Assembly (NCBI RefSeq): GCF_963666525.1
Contig: NZ_OY762905.1
Location: 992,001-1,056,000, forward strand
Reading direction: 5' to 3'
DNA length: 64,000 nt
Source of the DNA: an uncultured Cohaesibacter sp.
Lineage (GTDB): Bacteria > Pseudomonadota > Alphaproteobacteria > Rhizobiales > Cohaesibacteraceae
Part shown: positions 57,448 through 64,000 of the stretch, one piece after another
Layout: each line of letters starts with the position of its first letter
Numbering within the stretch: the first letter of the stretch is position 1
The notes under the pieces: generated by a model
Seen by the model: only the letters and a program-made list of their open reading frames with translations
What the model was told of the DNA's origin: nothing
The model's database searches: none
Translations under genes and position numbers: made by a program

Positions 57448-58746
57448 ATGAATGAAGCATCGCAAGCGAAAGATCTCGTCGCCCCGGTCAGCCTCCTCAA
57501 AACGCTCAAGGCGATTGATGCAGGAATCGTGACGCCATCCCAGGCCATAGAAGCCTGTTTGCAGCGCCTCGCTCTTTACGAAAAAGACATCCACGCCTTC
57601 GTCTCGATCAACGGCCACGCCGTCATGCAGGCCGAAAAGGCCACCGGCCCGCTGGCCGGCATCGGCATCGCCATCAAGGACATCATCGAGACCCGTGCCC
57701 TGCCGACCGAGTATAATTCCCCGATCTATCGCGGCCACGAACCGGCAAGAGATGCTGCCCTCGTCACCATGTCCCGCAAAGCCGGCGGAACCGTGATCGG
57801 CAAGTCCACCACTACGGAATTCGCCTTTCTGGATCCATGCCCGACGCGCAACCCCCACAGTCTTGAGCATACACCCGGCGGCTCGTCTTCCGGGTCGGCC
57901 GCGGCCGTTGCCGCTGGCATGGCCCATCTCGCCTTTGGCACCCAGACCGGTGGCTCGATCATCCGCCCGGCCTCCTATTGCGGCGTGACAGGCTACAAAC
58001 CGAGCTATGGGCTTCTGCCGAAGGTGGGTATTCTCGATTTCTCATGGACCCTCGACACCGTCGGGCTGTTTGCTGCGGGCGTCGCCGACTGCGCCTTCGC
58101 GGCATCGGCCATCACCGGGCGAAACCTCAAGGTCGATCCCGAAGCCGAATTCAGACTGCCACGGCTGGGTGTTGTCCGGTGCCGGACGTGGCAAGAGGCC
58201 GACCCCGATTATGCCAAACGGTTCGAAGCCCTGCTAACGAGCCTCAGACGCTTTGGCGCGGAAGTTGTCGATCTGGAACCGAGCGAACATTTTCTTTGCG
58301 CCTTCAATTCGCACCAGATCATTCAGGACTATGAAGCAGCCCAGTCGCTGGCATGGGAATATGATGCCCATCCCGACCAGTTGAGCCCGCTCCTGAAACA
58401 GACCCTCGACTTCGCCCAGACCATTACCCCGTCGGATTATGACGAGGCCCTGATCTGTACCCATGCAGCACGGCGGGAAATGGCCGAGCAGTTTGAAGAC
58501 ATCGATGCCCTGCTCAGCCTTTCGGCGACAGGACCGGCGCCGCACGGGCTTGCCACCACCGGCTCACCGATATTCAACCGGATCTGGACCCTGCTCGGCA
58601 CCCCAAGCATCAACGTGACGGGCCTTTCAACCGACGACGGCCTGCCGCTGGGCGTTCAGCTCATCGGTCCGGTTGGCGAAGACCAGCATACCTTGCAGAT
58701 CGCCTACTGGCTCGAAGGAGCAATCCAGCGTCATCTCGGGGCCTGA
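57448..58746 (+). CDS. Amidase-signature-family hydrolase
   Basis: 432-residue cytoplasmic amidase. Ser-cisSer-Lys machinery: K77 (GIAIKDIIET), the GGSSSGS segment (cis-Ser at 146-148) and the nucleophile S170 in QTGGSIIRPAS. C-terminal VTGLSTDDGLPLGVQLIGPVGED is typical of the family. The substrate is unknown; relatives act on amides, carbamoyl compounds, or as GatA, but there is no gatB/gatC nearby and the length is short for GatA. AAGGCAG precedes the ATG. Divergent from the extensin-like gene with only 74 bp between. Confidence 0.9.
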   Translation: MNEASQAKDLVAPVSLLKTLKAIDAGIVTPSQAIEACLQRLALYEKDIHAFVSINGHAVMQAEKATGPLAGIGIAIKDIIETRALPTEYNSPIYRGHEPARDAALVTMSRKAGGTVIGKSTTTEFAFLDPCPTRNPHSLEHTPGGSSSGSAAAVAAGMAHLAFGTQTGGSIIRPASYCGVTGYKPSYGLLPKVGILDFSWTLDTVGLFAAGVADCAFAASAITGRNLKVDPEAEFRLPRLGVVRCRTWQEADPDYAKRFEALLTSLRRFGAEVVDLEPSEHFLCAFNSHQIIQDYEAAQSLAWEYDAHPDQLSPLLKQTLDFAQTITPSDYDEALICTHAARREMAEQFEDIDALLSLSATGPAPHGLATTGSPIFNRIWTLLGTPSINVTGLSTDDGLPLGVQLIGPVGEDQHTLQIAYWLEGAIQRHLGA

Positions 58747-59157
58747 GGAGCCCCCCCGGTTATCAGCAACTCACTTTCGTCCGTAGCAGCCCTCGCATCG
58801 CGACACCAAACGCACTGGTGGCATCCTCCGCCAGCATAGCGGATCATCAGCACCAAAACAGCCTCGAAACAGCCTCGAAACAGCCCATCCGATGGGCATA
58901 TGCCCAATTCACAGGCAAAGAGAAGAGGGACATTTTTGACAATTTCATGAATGCCGCAGCGCAACATATGCCATATATCCCCTGTTTTTATATCACAGGG
59001 ATGTCCCCCTCCAACCCTAGGGCTGGCAAGGGTTTATTAACTTCCGGCCAAATCGGACACAGCGTTTCTGCGCGTTGCACCAATTTTTTCATTTCGCGAA
59101 AACTGAAAGTTGCCGTAGACTTCGGCACGTGAAGGAAAGGCTTTTAGGAGTGACTAC
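58747..59157. other. Intergenic region before the membrane-peptide gene
   Basis: 411 bp. Near the amidase end is a duplicated CAGCCTCGAAA (58860-58880). An open frame at 58818-59132 lacks a ribosome-binding site and I do not call it. AT-rich around 58960-59040, where the peptide promoter may lie. Confidence 0.4.
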
Positions 59158-59235
59158 ATGGTAAAATCTTTGAACATCATGTTTGTATGTGCGGCCTTTG
59201 TATTCATCGCTGCTATTGTCGTCGGAATTATTTAG
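59158..59235 (+). CDS. 25-residue single-span membrane peptide
   Basis: Very short gene: ATG at 59158, TAG at 59233-59235, encoding MVKSLNIMFVCAAFVFIAAIVVGII. Support: AGGAG 7 nt upstream, a peptide that is one continuous hydrophobic helix after three polar residues, and a strong terminator 90 nt downstream that makes a compact transcription unit. T-ending codons are frequent. Function and family are unknown to me. It could be a small membrane regulator, or the unit could be an untranslated RNA. Confidence 0.65.
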   Translation: MVKSLNIMFVCAAFVFIAAIVVGII

Positions 59236-59322
59236 GAGGAGGCGACGGCAATTGCTCAAGGCAGTGGGAGGCTGTCTTAATCATACCCTTGAAAAGACAC
59301 GTTTTATGCGCCCGATGCGCAC

Positions 59323-59352
59323 AAAAAGACCGGGAGTGATCCCGGTCTTTTT
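59323..59352 (+). terminator. Terminator after the membrane-peptide gene
   Basis: GACCGGG (59328-59334) pairs with CCCGGTC (59341-59347), preceded by an A run and followed by five T residues. It may also serve metH on the other strand. Confidence 0.9.
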
Positions 59353-59431
59353 ACTTGTTGAATACTTCAAAAACGCAAAGCCATTCGAATTAGGCAGAAC
59401 CCCTTAGCAACACAAGGGACAGGGCTTTGCC

Positions 59432-62400
59432 TCAGGCCCTGTAATTGAGGATCGGGGCAAGCCACTTTTCAGCCTCCGCAAGGCTCATGCCCTTGCGTTC
59501 AGCATAGTCGGCCACCTGATCCTTCTCGATCTTGCCAACCCCGAAATAATAGCTCTCCGGATGGGCCAGATAGATGCCGGAAACGGCAGACCCGGGCACC
59601 ATCGCACAGCTCTCGGTCAGACGAATGCCCGTCTGGGCCTCCGCGTCAAGCAGACTGAACAGAGTGCGTTTTTCCGTATGATCCGGCTGAGCCGGATAGC
59701 CCGGAGCCGGACGGATACCGTCATAGCGTTCCTCAATGATCTCCTCATTGCTGAGCGCCTCATCGGCGGCATACCCCCAATAGGTCCTGCGCACCTCGGC
59801 ATGCATTGCCTCGGCGAAGGCCTCGGCCAGACGATCGGCCAGTGCTTGCAACAGGATCTTGGAATAGTCGTCGCCGGCGTCGTTGAAGGCCTTGGCACGC
59901 TCTGTCTCACCAAAGCCGGTCGAGACGGCAAAGCCACCGACATAGTCGGCAACGCCACTGTCCTGAGGCGCCACGAAATCGCCAAGCGCAACATTGGCCC
60001 GCGCCGAACGGCCAGCCATCTGCTGACGCAGACCGAAGAAGCGGGCAGCCTCCTCGCCACGGCTGTCGTCCTTGTAGACCACAATGTCATCGCCGACACT
60101 GTTGGCTGGCCACAGACCGATGACGCCACGAGCCGTCAGCCACTTTTCTTCCACGATGGCTTTCAGCATCTCCTGCGCATCATGGAACAGGCTGGTGGCC
60201 GCTTCTCCATAGACTTCATCTTCCAGAATAGCCGGATAGCGCCCCTTCATCTCCCAGGTAGAGAAGAACGGGGTCCAGTCGATATAGGGCACCAGCGCCG
60301 CAAGATCATAGGCCTCGAAGACCTTGGTGCCAAGGAACTGCGGCTTCGTCGGCGCATAGGCCGACCAGTCGATCTTGAAGCCGTTGTCCCGCGCCTGCGC
60401 AATCGACAGCCGGTTCTTCTTGTCCTGCGCCGCCTCATGCTTGGTCCGCACCTGAACGTAGGTATTCTTGATCTCGGCAACATACTCGGCCTTTTCCCGC
60501 GACAACAGGCGCGTTGCCACGCCAACGGCGCGGCTGGCATCGGTCACATAGATCGTCTGGCCATTGTGGTAGTTCGGATCGATCTTGACAGCCGTATGCA
60601 CCTGCGAGGTCGTGGCCCCACCGATGAGCAGCGGCTGATCAAAGCCCTCGCGCTGCAATTCGGCAGCGACATGGCACATTTCGTCAAGCGATGGCGTGAT
60701 AAGACCGGACAGGCCGATGATATCGACCTTTTCCCGCCGTGCAGCCTCGAGGATATCGTTGGCTGGAACCATCACTCCGAGATCGACCACCTCATAACCG
60801 TTGCACTGGAGCACGACGCCGACGATATTCTTGCCGATGTCATGGACGTCGCCCTTGACGGTGGCCATCAGTACCTTGCCTGCGCTGATCTTCTCGCCAG
60901 CCTGTTCCTCTTCCATGAACGGCATCAGATAGGCTACGGCCTTCTTCATCACGCGCGCGGACTTGACCACCTGCGGCAGGAACATCTTGCCATCGCCGAA
61001 CAGGTCGCCGACCACATTCATGCCATCCATCAGCGGCCCCTCGATCACGTCCAGCGTACGGGTCGCCTTCTGGCGCGCTTCCTCGACGTCTTCCTCGACA
61101 AAGTCGTTGATGCCCTTGACCAGTGCATACTCAAGTCGCTTCTCGACCGACAGCTCGCGCCAGGCAAGATCGGCGACCTTGTGCTCGCCCTTCTGGTTGA
61201 GATAGCGCTCGGCGATCTCAAGCAACCGGTCGGTCGCATCGTCACGCCGGTTCATCACCACGTCCTCGATCCGCTCCAGAAGCTCCTTGTCGATCTGGTC
61301 ATAGACCATCAGCTGGCCAGCATTGACAATCGACATGTCGAGCCCGACCTTGATGGCGTGATAGAGGAACACCGAGTGCATCGCCTCACGGACAAGATTG
61401 TTGCCCCGGAAGGAGAAGCTGAGGTTCGACAACCCGCCGGACACATGCGCCCCGGGAAGATTCTCGCGGATCCACTTGGTGGCGTTGATGAAGTCGACGC
61501 CATAGTTGTTGTGTTCCTCGATGCCGGTGGCAACCGCAAAGACGTTCGGGTCGAAGATGATGTCTTCAGGAGGGAAGCCAACCTCGTTGACCAGGATGTC
61601 GTAGCTCTTCTTGCAGATCTCGATCTTGCGCTCGTAGCTGTCAGCCTGACCGTTTTCGTCAAACGCCATCACCACCACAGCCGCACCATGGCGCAGGATG
61701 GTTTTGGCGTGCTCGACAAAGATCTCCTTGCCCTCCTTCATGGAGATGGAGTTTACAACGGACTTGCCCTGCAAACATTTGAGACCAGCCTCGATCACGC
61801 TCCATTTCGAGCTGTCCACCATCACTGGCACGCGGGAAATGTCCGGCTCGGCAACTATGAGGTTGAGGAAGGTCACCATCGCCTCTTCGGAATCGAGAAG
61901 CCCCTCGTCCATGTTGACGTCGATGATCTGGGCACCGCTCTCCACTTGCTGCCGGGCAACATCAAGTGCCGCCTCATAGTCGCCTTCCTTGATCAGCTTG
62001 CGGAACTTGGCCGAACCAGTCACGTTGGTGCGCTCACCGATGTTGACGAAATTCGTCTCCGGCGTCAGCGTGAAGGGCTCAAGACCGGAAAGGCGCATAT
62101 AGGGCTTGATCTCCGGGATTTTGCGCGTCGGGTATTTCCGGACCGTATCGGCAATCGCCTTGATATGCGGCGGTGTCGTACCGCAGCAACCACCGACGAT
62201 ATTGATCAGACCATCGCGCGCAAAGCCGTCGATGATGCTGGCCATATGGGCCGGGCTCTCGTCATATTCACCGAACTCGTTGGGCAACCCGGCGTTGGGA
62301 TAGGTCGAGATCCGCGTTTCAGCCACCCGTGACAGGGCATCGATATGCTGACGCAGCTCAGCCGCACCAAGCGCACAGTTGAGCCCCACGGCAAACGGTT

Positions 62401-63130
62401 TGACGTGACGGACGGAATGATAGAAGGCTTCCGCAGTCTGGCCCGAAAGGGTACGGCCGGACTTGTCGGTAATGGTGCCGGAAATGATAACCGGCCAGCG
62501 CATGCCGCGTTCTTCAAACTCTTCCTCGATCGCATAGAGCGCTGCCTTGGCATTGAGCGTATCAAAGATGGTCTCGACAGCCAGCGCATCAGCACCACCA
62601 TCAAGCAGCCCCTTGGCCGCTTCGCGATAGGCCTTCCTGAGATCATCAAAGCTGATGGCACGATATCCGGGGTTGTTCACATCCGGCGAAATGGAGGCCG
62701 TGCGGTTGGTTGGCCCCATGGCGCCGAGCACGAAACAATGACGACCGGGCTGCTTGGCCTCGATCTCGTCAGCAGCCTCGCGCGCGATCCTGGCGCTCTC
62801 GAAGTTGATCTCATATGCCAGTTGCTCCATGCCATAATCGGCCTGCGCAACGGTGGTGGCCGAGAAGGTATTGGTGCCAGCAAAGTCTGCTCCGGCCTCG
62901 TAATACTGCCGGTGAATGTCACGAATGGCCTCGGGCTTGGTGATCGAGAGCAGGTCGTTGTTGCCCTTGAGGTCCTTTTTCCAGTCCTTGAAGCGTTCCC
63001 CCCGGAAATCCTCTTCCGTCAGGCCAAGGCGCTGGATCATCGTCCCCATGGCACCATCAAAAATCAGAATGCGCTCGGATGCCACTCGGTTCAAACGCTC
63101 ATAAGAAGGGCTGATTGGCAGGTTCGACAT
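59432..63130 (-). CDS. metH: Cobalamin-dependent methionine synthase
   Basis: 1232-residue multidomain enzyme that transfers a methyl group from methyltetrahydrofolate to homocysteine through B12. Domains in order: homocysteine-binding ([14 protein letters not shown], zinc ligands in GLNCALG and [10 protein letters not shown]), folate-binding ([16 protein letters not shown]), the B12 cap and binding domain with the cobalt-ligating [13 protein letters not shown] (around 755-770), and the C-terminal SAM-dependent reactivation domain ([15 protein letters not shown], [26 protein letters not shown]). Full length like the E. coli enzyme (1227). It lies 139 bp after metF. Confidence 0.97.
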   Translation of the reverse strand: MSNLPISPSYERLNRVASERILIFDGAMGTMIQRLGLTEEDFRGERFKDWKKDLKGNNDLLSITKPEAIRDIHRQYYEAGADFAGTNTFSATTVAQADYGMEQLAYEINFESARIAREAADEIEAKQPGRHCFVLGAMGPTNRTASISPDVNNPGYRAISFDDLRKAYREAAKGLLDGGADALAVETIFDTLNAKAALYAIEEEFEERGMRWPVIISGTITDKSGRTLSGQTAEAFYHSVRHVKPFAVGLNCALGAAELRQHIDALSRVAETRISTYPNAGLPNEFGEYDESPAHMASIIDGFARDGLINIVGGCCGTTPPHIKAIADTVRKYPTRKIPEIKPYMRLSGLEPFTLTPETNFVNIGERTNVTGSAKFRKLIKEGDYEAALDVARQQVESGAQIIDVNMDEGLLDSEEAMVTFLNLIVAEPDISRVPVMVDSSKWSVIEAGLKCLQGKSVVNSISMKEGKEIFVEHAKTILRHGAAVVVMAFDENGQADSYERKIEICKKSYDILVNEVGFPPEDIIFDPNVFAVATGIEEHNNYGVDFINATKWIRENLPGAHVSGGLSNLSFSFRGNNLVREAMHSVFLYHAIKVGLDMSIVNAGQLMVYDQIDKELLERIEDVVMNRRDDATDRLLEIAERYLNQKGEHKVADLAWRELSVEKRLEYALVKGINDFVEEDVEEARQKATRTLDVIEGPLMDGMNVVGDLFGDGKMFLPQVVKSARVMKKAVAYLMPFMEEEQAGEKISAGKVLMATVKGDVHDIGKNIVGVVLQCNGYEVVDLGVMVPANDILEAARREKVDIIGLSGLITPSLDEMCHVAAELQREGFDQPLLIGGATTSQVHTAVKIDPNYHNGQTIYVTDASRAVGVATRLLSREKAEYVAEIKNTYVQVRTKHEAAQDKKNRLSIAQARDNGFKIDWSAYAPTKPQFLGTKVFEAYDLAALVPYIDWTPFFSTWEMKGRYPAILEDEVYGEAATSLFHDAQEMLKAIVEEKWLTARGVIGLWPANSVGDDIVVYKDDSRGEEAARFFGLRQQMAGRSARANVALGDFVAPQDSGVADYVGGFAVSTGFGETERAKAFNDAGDDYSKILLQALADRLAEAFAEAMHAEVRRTYWGYAADEALSNEEIIEERYDGIRPAPGYPAQPDHTEKRTLFSLLDAEAQTGIRLTESCAMVPGSAVSGIYLAHPESYYFGVGKIEKDQVADYAERKGMSLAEAEKWLAPILNYRA

Positions 63131-63269
63131 GATCAGGGTTCCTTAAACATCAACGGGAAGGAGCGGGCAACTGGCCCGCTCGACTGGTCCCGACAGGGAT
63201 TGGGTCTTTCAAGATTGCTTTGGCCTGTCGGCCAGCAGCCCCGGGATAGGCGCTCCGGGGGCTGGAACA

Positions 63270-64000
63270 CTAGGCCTTGACCGGCCTCATGCCGAGCATG
63301 TGGCAGATCGCATAGCACAGGTTGGCCCGGTTCATCGTGTAGAAGTGGAAATCATCCACCCCGCGCGAGCGCAGGTCCTCAACCTGTTCGGCGGCAATCG
63401 CTGCTGCCACCAGACGATGGGTTTCGGGATCGTCTTCCAGACCTTCAAACCGGTTTGCCAGCCATTGCGGCACACTCGCTCCGGCCTTGCCCGCAAAGCC
63501 CGCAACCTGCGTGAAGCTGTGGATCGGCAGGATGCCAGGTACGATGGGAATGAAGATCCCGGCCCGGCGAACCCGTTCAACATAGGCTTCATAGAGGTCA
63601 TTGTCGAAAAAGAATTGCGTGATCGCACGGGTCGCCCCGGCATCCACCTTCTGACGCAGCATCTCGATGTCGGTGGCAAAGTCCGGGCTTTCCGGATGTT
63701 TCTCCGGATAGGCGGAAACGGAAACCTCGAAATCGCCGATCCGCTTGATGCCGGCCACCAGATCGGCCGCATTGATGTAGCCACCTTCGTGGGGCACGTA
63801 TTTCTCGCCGATTCCGGCAGCCGGATCGCCGCGCAGGGCCACGATATGCTTGACGCCGATTTCGGCGTAGGAGCGGATGACGGCATCGACTTCCTCGCGG
63901 GTGGCGCTGACGCATGTCAGATGCGCCGCAGCCGGAATCCCGGCCTCGGTGATGATGCGTTTGACCGTGGCATGGGTGCGCTCACGGGTAGAACCGCCAG
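63270..64000 (-). CDS. metF: Methylenetetrahydrofolate reductase (5' end beyond window)
   Basis: Reduces methylenetetrahydrofolate to methyltetrahydrofolate, the methyl donor for MetH. The window holds the last ~243 codons; the frame stays open to the right edge (TRERTHATVKRI ... HLTCVSATREEVDAVIRSYAEIGVKHIVALRGD), so the internal ATG at 63842 is not the start. Seen motifs: LRGDPA, ITQFFFDND and GILPI of the TIM-barrel FAD enzyme. It ends before metH on the same strand, so metF-metH form a likely operon. The 139-bp gap contains small GC stems but no riboswitch that I recognise. Confidence 0.95.
   Translation of the reverse strand, partial: GGSTRERTHATVKRIITEAGIPAAAHLTCVSATREEVDAVIRSYAEIGVKHIVALRGDPAAGIGEKYVPHEGGYINAADLVAGIKRIGDFEVSVSAYPEKHPESPDFATDIEMLRQKVDAGATRAITQFFFDNDLYEAYVERVRRAGIFIPIVPGILPIHSFTQVAGFAGKAGASVPQWLANRFEGLEDDPETHRLVAAAIAAEQVEDLRSRGVDDFHFYTMNRANLCYAICHMLGMRPVKA

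Noticed and set aside
58818-59132. 104-codon plus-strand frame after the amidase gene
   Set aside because: No ribosome-binding site, composition changes along its length, and it includes an AT-rich promoter-like stretch.
59183-59407. 74-codon frame overlapping the membrane-peptide gene
   Set aside because: It passes through the strong terminator at 59323-59352 and is Arg-rich; the AGGAGG near 59235 precedes only a TTG in that frame.
59561-62332. 923-codon open frame on the plus strand opposite metH
   Set aside because: It mirrors the metH coding frame. High GC at third positions makes long antisense frames common, and the translated product has no domain-like pattern.

Overview
This is a chromosomal window from an alphaproteobacterium, most likely Hyphomicrobiales (Rhizobiales sensu lato). 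I base this on moderately high GC with GCC/CGC-type codon use, a circularly permuted two-piece tmRNA gene with an alphaproteobacterial-type tag, an alpha-type SspB, an FtsZ with a very long linker, and the gene order ftsQ-ftsA-ftsZ-lpxC-bamD-recN-ligA. A marine genus such as Cohaesibacter would fit, but that is a guess from gene style, not a search. No phage, IS element, CRISPR array, tRNA or rRNA gene was seen.

Layout. 1-3.1 kb (minus): thyA-folA, then hflK-hflC, with hflC cut by the left edge. 3.4-5 kb (plus): permuted ssrA, then sspB, a DUF4169 protein and a small ribbon-helix-helix protein. This places the gene for the degradation tag next to the gene for the adaptor that delivers tagged proteins to ClpXP. 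5-9.25 kb (minus): a very large AsmA-family envelope protein with an unusual start. 9.5-10.9 kb (minus): a FAD-linked 2-hydroxyacid dehydrogenase. 11.3-14.6 kb (plus): two different ClC chloride channel/antiporter genes. 14.8-18.1 kb (plus): a UvrD/PcrA helicase and prmA. 18.3-18.9 kb (minus): two small paralogous genes (42 and 44 codons) with highly-expressed-type codons and structured 3' ends. 19.2-21 kb (plus): an M24 aminopeptidase.

21.1-47.5 kb is one long minus-strand block. In transcription order it reads mraZ, rsmH, ftsL, ftsI, murE, murF, mraY, murD, ftsW, murG, murC, murB, a MazG-like pyrophosphohydrolase, ddl, ftsQ, ftsA, ftsZ, lpxC, bamD, recN, ligA. It builds lipid II, assembles the divisome, starts lipid A synthesis, inserts outer-membrane proteins and repairs or ligates DNA. 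Upstream of mraZ are three TGGGN boxes at exact 10-bp spacing overlapping a candidate promoter, as expected for MraZ control. rnpB (RNase P RNA) follows at 47.9-48.3 kb.

48.3-59.4 kb is accessory or housekeeping: a MocR-type regulator divergent from a flavin-binding PNPOx-like protein, a chemoreceptor, a MATE exporter translationally coupled to a glyoxalase-like protein, a cell-wall amidase, a TerB-DnaJ protein, an extensin-like lipoprotein, an amidase and a 25-residue membrane peptide. 59.4-64 kb (minus): metF (cut by the right edge) and metH, the folate and B12-dependent methionine route.

Most of the window is conserved core genome. The least explained parts are the small-protein pair at 18.3-18.9 kb, the membrane peptide at 59.16 kb, the sspB-DUF4169-RHH trio beside ssrA, and the MazG-like gene inside the division cluster.
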